From positions 1 through 64,000 of the forward strand of contig JAGAPD010000019.1 of the NCBI GenBank assembly GCA_017623435.1: 64,000 nucleotides of DNA. The letters run 5' to 3'. The notes under the pieces were generated by a model. That model did no database searches. It was not told the DNA's origin and worked only from the letters and a program-made list of their open reading frames with translations. Each line of letters opens with the position of its first letter. Position 1 is the first letter of the stretch. Shown one piece after another: positions 44,902 to 53,577 of the stretch. A program made the position numbers and the translations under genes. This stretch comes from Clostridia bacterium (lineage in GTDB: Bacteria; Bacillota; Clostridia; Christensenellales; Pumilibacteraceae).

Positions 44902-47399
44902 TACTTATCTCCTTTCTTTTTGTTCTTCTTGATAGGCGTAGCCACTCTATCAGGAGCAGGCTTTTCCTCCTTAGGCTGAATTTCAATCTTTGCAGTCTTT
45001 ACAGCTCCAAGGGTGAGCTTGGCTGAAGTTACGCTTGCTCGTTTGATTTTTGCGTCGGGATCTTTTTTAAGCTCCTCCTTATCCTTCTTTTTAAGGATTT
45101 TGTCCACTTTTTTATCCCAAGGCGCGTCCTTGCTATAAAGCGCGGTAACATGCTTAATTCTCTTCGCCTCTTTTTTATCTACGGGAATTTTGTCAGGATC
45201 GGGCAACGGCTCGTGCGCGCGCTCTTCCTTCAATCTTTCCTCTTCTTCCTTTGCCTTTCTTTCTTCTTCTAATTCTTGGGCAATTTTAGCCTCTTTCATC
45301 TCTTGGCTAACCTTCACTGCGGTCTTGCCGTCGGCAATACGGTTTTTCGTATCAACGGGCACTTCCTCTTCCTCAGGCTCGTCGTCCACTTTGCCAGCGC
45401 GCTTTACGTAGATAAAACCGATCGTTGCGATGAGTAGAACGAACACGAGCACGCCCAAAAGAATCCATACCCAAGTCATTTCCGCACTTAAAGTTACGGT
45501 AAAAGCAACCGTCTTAGTGGTAAAGGTTTGACCTACGCGCGAGCATACGACTAATTTATATTCGCCCTCGTCGCTAACGGTGACGCTTTCGCCCTTTCCA
45601 ACGACCTCATTGCCCTTATACCAGCGGTAGCTTACTTCGCCCTTTGCGGTATGATTTGCCGTAAGCGTTCTGCTTTCGCCCTTGTTAAAAGTAGTTTCTC
45701 CGTCAATCGTCAAGTCAAAATCGGGGGTAACGGGTACTGCCGTTTTGATTCCGTCGATCTGATTTTGCTGGAAAACTTTGGTGTCGGCAAAAGTAATTTG
45801 TACGACGGTAACTTGTCCGCATTCGTCGGGTTTTAAGGTGAACGCGTGGCCAAGTGCCACCACGTTATCTAATTTCGTATCGTTTACGATTATGCTTTCA
45901 ATGGACTTATTCGCGTTGGGCGTTACGGTAAAGTCAACGCTCTCGTCCGTAAGCGTTACCCAGTCCTTGTCCACTTTTCCGCCTCTACCGGTAATCACAA
46001 CGACCTTTTTGCTTTCCTGAGCTTTTTCCTCAGCCGTGATTGCTACGACGCCTGCGATAGGGCATTTTACGATAATTCCGTAGTTGGTCGTAACGCTATC
46101 AAGCGCGGTTTTTTGCGTGTAATCAATAGTGCCGTCCGCGTTTTGACCGAGCGCGTAAGCCTTGTAACTAACCTCGTCGACTACTCCGTAACCTTCGGGG
46201 AAGGGGAAAACGACTTTAGCGTTACCGTTAAACGTATCAATTTCTTCAATTTCTTGGTCGTTTACAAAACGTATTTTATACGCCTCTGCGCTAACACTTC
46301 CGTCCACGGAAACGTCGCACTTTTGACTTGCGAGCACGTCGGGACAAATTTTTTCGTTTTCACTGTTCTCAAAATAAAGACCTTTTTGTTCGATAAGCGT
46401 AGGTTTTTTAACGTCGGATACGGGCGCATTCTGAGGAGCGGAAATTACCAAATCGCGTACCACGTACTCGTCCATTACCATTCCGCTGCCCATATCAAGC
46501 GACGGCATCGTCGCCACTTTGTTCGAGAAAGTCACATAAGGGTAATACATATTGTTTACCGATTCTACACCCACGCGGAGATAGTTAGTAGAAACAGTTT
46601 CTTCGTTGAGCGCGCTGTCCACGATATAAGTACCGCTTATGTATTGAACAACGTTCCAGCTGTGATAACGAAGCATACCGTTTACGTTAAGAATACCGTC
46701 CACCGTTACGCAGTTGATGCTCATGTTATCCATAATAAGTTTGAACGCTGATGCAAAACCTTTTGAGGACGCTTTGCCCATTACTAACGCGCCGTAAGCG
46801 TTGTCCGCAAAGGGATGCGTACTATCAGAAAAATCGCAGTTGTCCATAAGGTAGTTGTTTACCGCAACGATTTTATCATCAATACTTTGCGAATCGTATT
46901 GATAAACGAGTCCACCCACGACGTAGCTAACGGAGTTTATCGCCTCAGCAACCGTCACGCCCTCGGTAACAAAATCGTCGAGTTTGTAACTATTATCTCG
47001 CACCGCGCCTACGTACGCGTGCGCCCTGCCCGTGCTATCTTGACTTACGATTAAGTCAATCTTGTCAAAGTCAATAAAGCACGCCTCGGGACAGTCCAAA
47101 CTAATTGCCGTTTTTGCGTCGGATAACGCGTCACTAAGCACGCTACCACCGTTAAGATAATCGGCAATTCCCTCTTCTACGTCCGTAAGCTCCATCATTT
47201 CGTTGCACGAAAAATCAGAGTCAGCGTTAGACGTGTCGACGAGCGTACTATAAATGCTCTTCGCTAAGTCGTTAAGTTGCGAATAATAATGCGTATAGTT
47301 CTTGTCCGCGCGTGCGCTTTGCTTAGGGCTAAACGCAAACGGCGTTAGCGCAAGCACGAGCGCAAGCAATAATCCAAAAACAGTATAACGTTTTTTCAT
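44901..47399 (-). CDS. Surface protein with inactive transglutaminase-like domain (832 aa)
   Basis: Signal peptide (KKRYTVFGLLLALVLALTPF), an extracellular transglutaminase-like domain (~30-300), beta-rich Ig-like modules, a membrane helix (~605-630, WVWILLGVLVFVLLIATIGF) and a ~190-residue charged Lys/Glu cytoplasmic tail. In the transglutaminase core the segment GALVMGKASSKGFASAF has Ser211-Ser212 where the family has (V)C, while His246 (YHSWN) and Asp261 (YIVDSA) are kept. With no nucleophile it is unlikely to cross-link or cut and may bind peptidoglycan or protein. Start at 47399 has GGAGG 7 nt upstream. Promoter at 47422-47450. Confidence 0.8.
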   Translation of the reverse strand: MKKRYTVFGLLLALVLALTPFAFSPKQSARADKNYTHYYSQLNDLAKSIYSTLVDTSNADSDFSCNEMMELTDVEEGIADYLNGGSVLSDALSDAKTAISLDCPEACFIDFDKIDLIVSQDSTGRAHAYVGAVRDNSYKLDDFVTEGVTVAEAINSVSYVVGGLVYQYDSQSIDDKIVAVNNYLMDNCDFSDSTHPFADNAYGALVMGKASSKGFASAFKLIMDNMSINCVTVDGILNVNGMLRYHSWNVVQYISGTYIVDSALNEETVSTNYLRVGVESVNNMYYPYVTFSNKVATMPSLDMGSGMVMDEYVVRDLVISAPQNAPVSDVKKPTLIEQKGLYFENSENEKICPDVLASQKCDVSVDGSVSAEAYKIRFVNDQEIEEIDTFNGNAKVVFPFPEGYGVVDEVSYKAYALGQNADGTIDYTQKTALDSVTTNYGIIVKCPIAGVVAITAEEKAQESKKVVVITGRGGKVDKDWVTLTDESVDFTVTPNANKSIESIIVNDTKLDNVVALGHAFTLKPDECGQVTVVQITFADTKVFQQNQIDGIKTAVPVTPDFDLTIDGETTFNKGESRTLTANHTAKGEVSYRWYKGNEVVGKGESVTVSDEGEYKLVVCSRVGQTFTTKTVAFTVTLSAEMTWVWILLGVLVFVLLIATIGFIYVKRAGKVDDEPEEEEVPVDTKNRIADGKTAVKVSQEMKEAKIAQELEEERKAKEEEERLKEERAHEPLPDPDKIPVDKKEAKRIKHVTALYSKDAPWDKKVDKILKKKDKEELKKDPDAKIKRASVTSAKLTLGAVKTAKIEIQPKEEKPAPDRVATPIKKNKKKGDK

Positions 47400-47421
47400 A
47401 CCTATTCCTCCATTCCTTATT

Positions 47422-47450
47422 ATTATAACAACATTTGACCTAAAGGTCAA
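47422..47450 (-). promoter_or_regulatory. Promoter of transglutaminase-like/esterase operon with operator-like palindrome
   Basis: On the minus strand TTGACC (47445-47450), 17 bp, TATAAT (47422-47427). The -35 is one arm of the inverted repeat TTGACC-TAAA-GGTCAA (47435-47450), a possible regulator site. Confidence 0.65.
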
Positions 47451-47467
47451 GAATATATGCAAAATAC

Positions 47468-47496
47468 TTGCACTTAGTAGCAATTTATGCTATAAT
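47468..47496 (+). promoter_or_regulatory. Promoter of pnuC leader
   Basis: TTGCAC (47468-47473), 17 bp, TATAAT (47491-47496). Predicted RNA start at about 47503, the first base of a short leader frame. Confidence 0.75.
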
Positions 47497-47502
47497 TTAA
47501 CC

Positions 47503-47601
47503 ATGCCACCGGGCAAAAACGATTGCATTGCATTCGCGTTTACGGCGTTAGGTCCACAGGTCGTAAGCACGGATGCTTTTTTTGAAGGTGAAAATGCTTA
47601 A
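47503..47601 (+). CDS. Possible leader peptide upstream of pnuC (32 aa)
   Basis: An ATG at the predicted RNA start opens a 32-codon frame (MPPGKNDCIAFAFTALGPQV...) whose stop TAA (47599-47601) lies inside the start of pnuC (ATG 47594), with a -1-type overlap. It could be a leaderless leader peptide whose translation delivers ribosomes to pnuC. The same 90 nt could instead be a structured leader such as an NAD-responsive riboswitch, known for some pnuC genes; I could not match one. Treat as speculative. Confidence 0.35.
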   Translation: MPPGKNDCIAFAFTALGPQVVSTDAFFEGENA

Positions 47602-48298
47602 TTTTTTGAAAAACTCGTTCAAATCACTTAAAAAACGCGAATGGGCGCTATGGCTTGGCTCGCTTGCGCTTATTTCCGTAGCCTTTGCTTTTTCGTCGGG
47701 AAAGGGCGTTATGCAGTATATCGCCTCGCTTATCGGCGCGACCTCGCTTATCTTTATCGCAAAAGGCAACGTTATGGGGCAAATTATCACAGTCGCTTTC
47801 TCGCTTATGTACGGGATAATTTCTTACTTTGAATCGTATTACGGCGAGATGATTACTTACCTTGGTATGACTATGCCTATGGCTATCGTTGCCGTAATTT
47901 CCTGGCTGAAAAATCCGTACAAGGGCGACAAAACCGTGGTCGAGGTAAATAAACTTCGTCCGTTAGAATACGTCCTTATGCTCGTGGTAGGTCTTGCCGT
48001 TACGACGGGATTTTACTTTATTTTGCGGGCGCTAAACACCGCAAACCTTATCGTTAGCACGCTGTCCGTTTTGACGAGTTTTATCCCCGTGTATCTGACC
48101 GCACGAAGATCCCCCTTCTACGCGCTTGGCTACGCGCTAAACGATATCGTCCTAATAGTTTTGTGGTCTATCTCGTCGGTAAGCGACCTATCGAATTTGT
48201 CAATGGTGGCGTGTTTCGTCGTGTTTTTAGCAAACGACCTCTACGCGCTGACTAACTGGATAAAAATGCAAAAAAGTCAAGCAAAAAATAAAGAATAA
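47594..48298 (+). CDS. pnuC: Nicotinamide riboside transporter PnuC
   Basis: Facilitates uptake of nicotinamide riboside for NAD synthesis. About seven membrane helices; family features include GNVMGQIITVAFSLMYGIIS (residues ~58-77), ESYYGEMITYLGMTMPM (~80-96) and the closing ALNDIVLIVLWS with FLANDLYALTNW. I prefer ATG 47594 (AAGGTG close upstream) over 47573, giving 234 residues, as usual for the family. Monocistronic behind the leader described. Confidence 0.92.
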   Translation: MLNFLKNSFKSLKKREWALWLGSLALISVAFAFSSGKGVMQYIASLIGATSLIFIAKGNVMGQIITVAFSLMYGIISYFESYYGEMITYLGMTMPMAIVAVISWLKNPYKGDKTVVEVNKLRPLEYVLMLVVGLAVTTGFYFILRALNTANLIVSTLSVLTSFIPVYLTARRSPFYALGYALNDIVLIVLWSISSVSDLSNLSMVACFVVFLANDLYALTNWIKMQKSQAKNKE

Positions 48299-48314
48299 AA
48301 TTTTATAGAAAGCA

Positions 48315-48609
48315 AAAAGGAACGGGAAATGCGTGATATTCTTAAAAAGAGATAACAAATCGTGTTCGTCGAAATGTTATCTCTTTTTCTGTTCGTTTTA
48401 AGTTTAGAGTTATGAGGCTTGCTTCACTCACCGTTATGAGCTTACGCAGCAAGCGTTATGATATGATTGCCCATACAATCTATAACTTGGGCGATGCCCA
48501 ATCATAACTATGCGAAGCATATCATAACTGATAACTTGCCCGCAAGGGCAATCATAGTTTTAGCGTGTTCTCCATTAAGGATAACACGCTAACTACGCTC
48601 GTTCCTTTT
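48315..48609. mobile_element. Hairpin-rich element with 10-bp terminal inverted repeats (MITE-like); region has no gene
   Basis: AAAAGGAACG (48315-48324) is the inverted complement of CGTTCCTTTT (48600-48609). Inside are nested hairpins: a 14-bp stem AAAAAGAGATAACA/TGTTATCTCTTTTT (48344-48388, a strong terminator for pnuC), then TTGGGCGATGCCCAA, TATGCGAAGCATA and TTGCCCGCAAGGGCAA modules joined by repeated ATCATAAC/TATAACT spacers, and TAGCGTGTT/AACACGCTA (about 48561-48592). No open frame. Confidence 0.6.
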
Positions 48610-48651
48610 CTTTTGTCGTCATTTTAAGGGTACGTTATCTCGATTTCGTGA

Positions 48652-49503
48652 CTAAATTACGGATTTAAGGTATTCAAGTCCCGTTTGAATTCCGTACAAG
48701 CAATCTTCCGCGCCCTCGAATTCAAGCGAGAGCCAACCGTCGTAGCCTGCCTTTTTAAGTGCGTTTACGCAAGCGCGCACGGGCACTTCGCCGTGGCCTA
48801 CGACCGTACCGCGCAAGTAGTTACCACCGCTAGTTACAAGACCAAAGCCGGGGATCGCAGGGTAAGTTCCGCTCTTAACCAAGAAGTCCTTTGCGTGAAC
48901 GTGGAAAGCGTAGGGTGCTGCGATAGAAACTGATTTGATAGGATCAGCGTCGGCGCAGAGGAAGTTACCCATATCGCAAAGCCAGCCGTAGTTGGGGTTA
49001 TTAACCGCCAAAATAAGCTCTTCCACTCTCTCGGGGGCTTGGAAAACGAAGCCGTGGTTTTCGGTGCAGGTGCGAATTCCTTTTGCTTTTGCGTACTCGG
49101 TGATTTCGTTGATAAGCGGAGCGATTTCCTTGATTGCCGAGCGATAAGTATAGAGAGGCTCGTTACGGAGCGCCCAAACGACGTCGTGGCGCATTACGGG
49201 TGCGCCAAGCGCCTCTGCTACGTCAACGCAACCTTTGATTCTCGCCACTTCCGCATCAACGTCGTCGGCAAGAAGGTTAGCGCCTACGGTATAAGAAACG
49301 ATTTCAAGACCGATTTTCGCGCAGTATTCGCGAAGCTCCTTTGCTGTTTTCAAGCAATCGTCAGTCATTCCCCAGTTGTCGAGGTTAACGAATTCAATTC
49401 CCTCAAAGCCCATTTCTTTGGTGAGGTCGCAAATCTTGAAGTAATCGCATTTAGTCTGCTGAATGTACTTTGAAAAACTATAAGTAGTTACGCTTAGTTT
49501 CAT
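48652..49503 (-). CDS. Sugar phosphate isomerase/epimerase (AP endonuclease 2-like TIM barrel)
   Basis: Xylose-isomerase-like TIM barrel of 283 residues: FEGIEFVNLDNWG (~34-46), CTENHGFVFQAPERVEEL (~155-172, metal Glu), WLCDMGNFLCADADP (~185-199, metal Asp), YAFHVHAKDF (~207-216, His), and SLEFEGAED near the end (Glu). The four metal ligands of the family are present. Substrate unknown. Start at 49503 has AAGGAGAAA upstream. Monocistronic. Confidence 0.87.
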   Translation of the reverse strand: MKLSVTTYSFSKYIQQTKCDYFKICDLTKEMGFEGIEFVNLDNWGMTDDCLKTAKELREYCAKIGLEIVSYTVGANLLADDVDAEVARIKGCVDVAEALGAPVMRHDVVWALRNEPLYTYRSAIKEIAPLINEITEYAKAKGIRTCTENHGFVFQAPERVEELILAVNNPNYGWLCDMGNFLCADADPIKSVSIAAPYAFHVHAKDFLVKSGTYPAIPGFGLVTSGGNYLRGTVVGHGEVPVRACVNALKKAGYDGWLSLEFEGAEDCLYGIQTGLEYLKSVI

Positions 49504-49595
49504 CTTTTTCTCCTTATTGTTAGTAAATTTGTGGTCGAAAATATTGTAACATACGCCAAACAAAAAATCAATCGTTTGGCGTAGTTTAAAGTAAT

Positions 49596-50186
49596 TTATT
49601 CTTCTTTTTTCTCTATATCAATTTTTTCGTTATTTTTCTTTCTGATAAAGTAAGCAAACGTTCTTACGTCCGTAAGATATCCTCTTGAAAGACAATGAAT
49701 AAGAAGTTCTTCCACTACTGCCAAGAAGGACACGACGGCAATCGCTATACAAAAGGGCGTGAGTGCGTCGATAATCATACTGAACGGGATAAGGAAAATC
49801 ATCAATCCCGACAGCTTGTTAAGGTAAGTGTGTAGCGACGGAAGGTGGCGGTATTTAACAAACGCCAAAACGTACACGACTGCGCGTAAAACCAAAATGG
49901 TGATTACCGCAAACCATATCCATCTGGGAAGTTTCTTCCACAAAATAGGGAAAACTCTGAAAAGCATTACCGCGTAAAACAACAAGTCCGCAACTGAATC
50001 AAGACGCGCGCCTAATTCGCTCGTACTGTTAGTTTTCCTCGCCAAATACCCGTCAACGACGTCGGTCAGTCCGCATAGCGAATACACGACGTAAAACAGC
50101 ACGGACAACGGCTCGATAAAAATAAGCCATAGCGTCCCTGCTATTCTCGTTAGCGTTATGTAATTTGGCAAGTGTTTGAATTTCAT
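49596..50186 (-). CDS. CDP-alcohol phosphatidyltransferase
   Basis: Membrane phospholipid synthase of 196 residues with the full signature DG(x)2AR(x)8G(x)3D(x)3D in DVVDGYLARKTNSTSELG and ARLDSVADL (~42-68). Related to PgsA (phosphatidylglycerophosphate synthase), but the alcohol acceptor cannot be assigned. About six membrane helices and a charged C-terminus. Follows the pentose-phosphate epimerase by 20 bp. Confidence 0.88.
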   Translation of the reverse strand: MKFKHLPNYITLTRIAGTLWLIFIEPLSVLFYVVYSLCGLTDVVDGYLARKTNSTSELGARLDSVADLLFYAVMLFRVFPILWKKLPRWIWFAVITILVLRAVVYVLAFVKYRHLPSLHTYLNKLSGLMIFLIPFSMIIDALTPFCIAIAVVSFLAVVEELLIHCLSRGYLTDVRTFAYFIRKKNNEKIDIEKKEE

Positions 50187-50206
50187 TTACTAAGATCTTT
50201 TCTCCT

Positions 50207-50866
50207 TTATTTTATAGCCTCACGAAGAGTGGCAATGCCTTCGCTTAAATTTCCGCAAAACACGGACGAAGTTCCTGCAACGAAAATGTTTGCGCCGGCG
50301 TCACTCATAAGGCGCGCGTTTGCAAAACTGACGTTACCGTCCACCTCGATTTCGATATTTTGGTAATTTTTTTCGTCCAAAAATCGACGCGTTTTTTCTA
50401 TCTTTTCAATGCTACCTTCAACCAGCTTTTGCCCTGCAAAACCGGGGTTTACGGTCATTACCAGCACTCCGTCAATAAGGTCTAAGACGTCACTAAACAC
50501 GCTGAAATCGGTTACAGGCTTAATCGCTACGAAAGCTTTCGCTCCCCTGTCCTTGATCTTTTTAAGGGCAATGTTAAGATTGTTAGTAGACTCGTAATGA
50601 ATGGATACGATATCGCCCTCACCAAAGCAAAACCAGTCCAGCTTTTCTTCTGGATTTTCAATCATAAGGTGAATATCCACGGGAATAGAGCAGTTTTTCT
50701 TGACCTGTTTTATAAAGTCAGTACCCAAAGTGTAATTGGGCACGAACACTCCGTCCATAACGTCCACGTGTAAATATTCTATCTTCTCTTTTTCAAACGC
50801 TGACAGTTGCTTTCCCATTTCAAAAAAGTCGCAACACATCAAAGAAGGAGATATTTTCTTTTCCAT
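50207..50866 (-). CDS. rpe: Ribulose-phosphate 3-epimerase family protein
   Basis: TIM-barrel epimerase of the pentose phosphate pathway, 219 residues: ISPSLMCCDF (5-14), LHVDVMDGVFVPNYTLG (~32-48, metal His/Asp), VDIHLMIENPEEKLDWF (~64-80), VMTVNPGFAGQKLVEG (~138-153) and IEVDGNVS (~173-180). It could also be an allulose-6-phosphate epimerase, which is very similar. Ribosome site AAGGG. Promoter: minus strand TTGACT (50903-50908), 17 bp, TATAAT (50880-50885). Confidence 0.9.
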   Translation of the reverse strand: MEKKISPSLMCCDFFEMGKQLSAFEKEKIEYLHVDVMDGVFVPNYTLGTDFIKQVKKNCSIPVDIHLMIENPEEKLDWFCFGEGDIVSIHYESTNNLNIALKKIKDRGAKAFVAIKPVTDFSVFSDVLDLIDGVLVMTVNPGFAGQKLVEGSIEKIEKTRRFLDEKNYQNIEIEVDGNVSFANARLMSDAGANIFVAGTSSVFCGNLSEGIATLREAIK

Positions 50867-50879
50867 ACACTACCCTTTA

Positions 50880-50908
50880 ATTATAATTTTAGTCGTTAAA
50901 ACAGTCAA
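50880..50908 (-). promoter_or_regulatory. Promoter of rpe-CDP-alcohol transferase unit
   Basis: Minus strand TTGACT (50903-50908), 17 bp, TATAAT (50880-50885). Confidence 0.75.
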
Positions 50909-50968
50909 ACGAATAACCGTCACTTTGTAACTTTTTACCAAATTTTTACATTTCTATAACAAAACGAC

Positions 50969-50997
50969 ACGTAACGTTATGCGCCGTTTTTGTTTTT
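50969..50997 (-). terminator. Terminator of the M20 peptidase gene
   Basis: On the minus strand AAACGGCGC..GTGTCGTTT with G-U pairs around ATAACGTTAC, immediately after the stop at 50998. Confidence 0.6.
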
Positions 50998-52446
50998 TTA
51001 GCAATATAATAATAAGCGCATATAGAACTCAACGGACTTGTAAACCGTTTCAAGCGGTACTCGTTCGTCGTTGCCGTGAATAGTTGCGCGTTCCTCGTTA
51101 GTGAGCGCCATAGGCGAGAAACGGTAAACTTTGTCGCTGATTTTTCCGTAGTGACGAGAGTCTGAGCAAGCCACCATCAAATACGGCGAAACGACTACGC
51201 CCTCAAAAGTTTGCGCAACTGCGCTTGCCACCGTCTTATACTCCTCGCAAGCCGTAGTCGACTCACGCGACGGAGCGACGGCGTAAAGCATTTTGATAGA
51301 AACCTTTTTATCCGCGATCGTCTTTTTCGCGCGTGAAAGCACGGTATAGGGTGTGTCGCCACCGATAATGCGGAAGTTAGCCACCATTTTTGCATCAGGA
51401 GGAAGAACGTTACGCGCCTTACTTCCCTCCATTTGCGTAAACGCACAAGTCGTACGCATAAGCGCGTTCATCTCGCCACCCTTTTTCTTCGCCACAGAAT
51501 TCAAGATAGGCTTAAATAACCACAAGTTAGCAAAAATGAATTTGTAGCCGAAAGAAGAATGACGGCCAAGCGTGTCAAACATTTCCTTGACGGGTTTAGT
51601 AAAGCGGAAAGGATAGGGATTATTTTCCATTCTCACGCACGCATTAGAAAGTCGGCCTATGCCCGTGTGCGCAGGCGGAGCGGACGCGTGTCCACCGCCA
51701 CTACTTGCCTCAAACAAAAGGTCCATCATACCCTTTTCGGCAATACCGATAAGTGCGCATTTTTTCTTTACGCCCGGGAAAACGTTTTGCACCACAGCGC
51801 CACCTTCATCCAAAACGAAGGCAGGCGTTATATGCCGTTTTTCAAAAACCTCAATAATTTCCTGCGCTCCCGTGCCTGCAATTTCCTCGTTGCCAGAGAA
51901 CGCTAAGTATACGTCGCGCATAGGCATAAAGCCGTCGCAAAGCAAAGTTTCGCAAGCCTGCATAATGGCGTTGAGCGAAATTTTGGTATCCAGAGTCCCT
52001 CTGCCCCAAAGAACGCCGTCCACTATTTCTCCACCAAACGGATGCTTTTTCCAATCCTTTTCGTTTGCAGGTACGACGTCGTAATGCGCCATAAACACGG
52101 CAGGATCGCCCTCTTCAGCACCCTTGATTTTAAACAGTAACGCGCGCTCGCCTACCTTTTCGTACTCGCCCCTTTCGGCAAGCATAGGAAAGCGTTCGCG
52201 AAGTAGCGATTCAAACTGATCAAACTGTTCGTTTTCCTCTTCTTCCTTGTCGCGCGAAGAAACGGTACGCAGTTTTACCATATCCTGCAAGTCCTTAACC
52301 GCCTTTTCCTTGTCAAAGTCAACGGGCTCGCCAGGCGCAATTACCGTTTTTTTAGGATTGAATGCAAGCGTGCGGATAAGCAGTACAAGTATAAGCAAAG
52401 CAAACGCGCCTGCAACTCCTATAATTACGTAAAGCCACCAATCCAT
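50998..52446 (-). CDS. Membrane-anchored M20 family metallopeptidase
   Basis: Zinc carboxypeptidase/deacylase of the PM20D1-like M20 group, 482 residues. An N-terminal membrane helix (~3-26) anchors it. Metal ligands: FMAHYDVVPA (His/Asp), WGRGTLDTK (Asp), SGNEEIAGTG (catalytic and metal Glu), and a late His in the C-terminal DSRHYG. The dimerisation domain contains GGGHASAPPAHTGIG. It probably releases terminal residues from peptides or N-acyl amino acids. Ribosome site AAGGAG sets the start at 52446. Confidence 0.92.
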   Translation of the reverse strand: MDWWLYVIIGVAGAFALLILVLLIRTLAFNPKKTVIAPGEPVDFDKEKAVKDLQDMVKLRTVSSRDKEEEENEQFDQFESLLRERFPMLAERGEYEKVGERALLFKIKGAEEGDPAVFMAHYDVVPANEKDWKKHPFGGEIVDGVLWGRGTLDTKISLNAIMQACETLLCDGFMPMRDVYLAFSGNEEIAGTGAQEIIEVFEKRHITPAFVLDEGGAVVQNVFPGVKKKCALIGIAEKGMMDLLFEASSGGGHASAPPAHTGIGRLSNACVRMENNPYPFRFTKPVKEMFDTLGRHSSFGYKFIFANLWLFKPILNSVAKKKGGEMNALMRTTCAFTQMEGSKARNVLPPDAKMVANFRIIGGDTPYTVLSRAKKTIADKKVSIKMLYAVAPSRESTTACEEYKTVASAVAQTFEGVVVSPYLMVACSDSRHYGKISDKVYRFSPMALTNEERATIHGNDERVPLETVYKSVEFYMRLLLYC

Positions 52447-52470
52447 ATTTTTCTCCTTATCTAAAAGACA

Positions 52471-52505
52471 AAAAGAGAGCATATCAAAAAATGGTACGCT
52501 CTCGT
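52471..52505 (-). terminator. Terminator of pfkA
   Basis: On the minus strand GAGAGCGTA..TATGCTCTC then TTTTTG, between the pfkA stop (52514) and the next gene. Confidence 0.7.
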
Positions 52506-52513
52506 TCGTTTTA

Positions 52514-53473
52514 TTATCTAGCTACGATACCTGCAAGCTCGTACAAGTCCGTACGGAACTTTCTGGGAATAGAAAGTCCTTCGTGAATGTCGATATCAAA
52601 TACTTCGTTATCCTTAATACCGATAATGCGGTTGCCGATACCCTTTTCAAGAAGCTGTACGGCGCGCGCACCAAAGCAAGTACCAAGATAACGGTCCTGA
52701 TGCGTGGGCGAGCCACCGCGCTGAATGTGACCGAGAACGGACGCCCTAATGTCGAGGTTGGTCTTTTCGGTGAGCATTTTCGCAAGGTCGTCAGCCTTAC
52801 CTGCGCCCTCTGCCAAAACTACGATACCGCTTCTCTTACCGCTCGCACGGAAATCCATAAGCTTTTGAACGATTTCCTCGTTCGTGAGTTTCATTTCAGG
52901 AACGATAATGACTTCAGCGCCACCGCCGATACCAGCGTAAAGCGCAAGGTCACCGCAATGACGGCCCATAACTTCGATTATGGAAATGCGCTCGTGCGAG
53001 GACATAGTGTCACGAATTTTATCAATAGATTCCAAAATAGTATTCGTTGCAGTATCAAAACCAAGCGTAAAGTCGGTGTATGCAAGATCGTTATCAATCG
53101 TACCGGGTACGCCGATGGTGGGGAAACCTTTTTCGCTCAAAACCTTTGCGCCTCTGAACGAACCGTCACCGCCGATAACGATAAGGCCTTCAATGCCTTC
53201 CTTTTTAAGATTATCAAAGCCTTGTTGCTGTCCTTCGGGCGTAAGGAATTCAAGACATCTTGCCGTGCGGAGAATAGTACCGCCACGCTGAATAATATCA
53301 GAAACGCTACGAAGTCCCATGGGGATAAAACGGCCCTCCAAAAGTCCTGCGTAACCGCGTTCAATACCAACGACTTCCATACCTGCGCAAATACCGCATC
53401 TTACCGCCGCGCGAATCGCAGCGTTCATACCGGGCGCGTCACCACCGCTAGTTAAAATACCAATCTTCTTCAT
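52514..53473 (-). CDS. pfkA: ATP-dependent 6-phosphofructokinase
   Basis: Key glycolytic kinase making fructose-1,6-bisphosphate. 319 residues: LTSGGDAPGMNAAIRA (7-22), IGGDGSFRGA (~100-109), GTIDNDLAYTDFTLGFDTA (~123-141; catalytic Asp), EVMGRHCGD (~167-175), GHIQRGGSPT (~245-254). Standard allosteric bacterial type. Ribosome site AGAGG; promoter on the minus strand TTGCAT (53527-53532), 16 bp, TATAAT (53505-53510). Confidence 0.97.
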   Translation of the reverse strand: MKKIGILTSGGDAPGMNAAIRAAVRCGICAGMEVVGIERGYAGLLEGRFIPMGLRSVSDIIQRGGTILRTARCLEFLTPEGQQQGFDNLKKEGIEGLIVIGGDGSFRGAKVLSEKGFPTIGVPGTIDNDLAYTDFTLGFDTATNTILESIDKIRDTMSSHERISIIEVMGRHCGDLALYAGIGGGAEVIIVPEMKLTNEEIVQKLMDFRASGKRSGIVVLAEGAGKADDLAKMLTEKTNLDIRASVLGHIQRGGSPTHQDRYLGTCFGARAVQLLEKGIGNRIIGIKDNEVFDIDIHEGLSIPRKFRTDLYELAGIVAR

Positions 53474-53504
53474 AGTAATACCTCTTATAGTAAATATCTA
53501 ATAT

Positions 53505-53532
53505 ATTATAGCATACAAAAAATAAAATGCAA
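53505..53532 (-). promoter_or_regulatory. Promoter of pfkA
   Basis: Minus strand TTGCAT (53527-53532), 16 bp, TATAAT (53505-53510). Confidence 0.65.
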
Positions 53533-53577
53533 CCTTTTTGCGCCGTTTTTCGATATTTTGCGCCAAAATATTGACTT

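Noticed and set aside
48440..48560. CRISPR-like array
   Set aside because: The repeated ATCATAAC strings are short, unequally spaced and separated by hairpins, not by unique spacers, and no cas gene is present.
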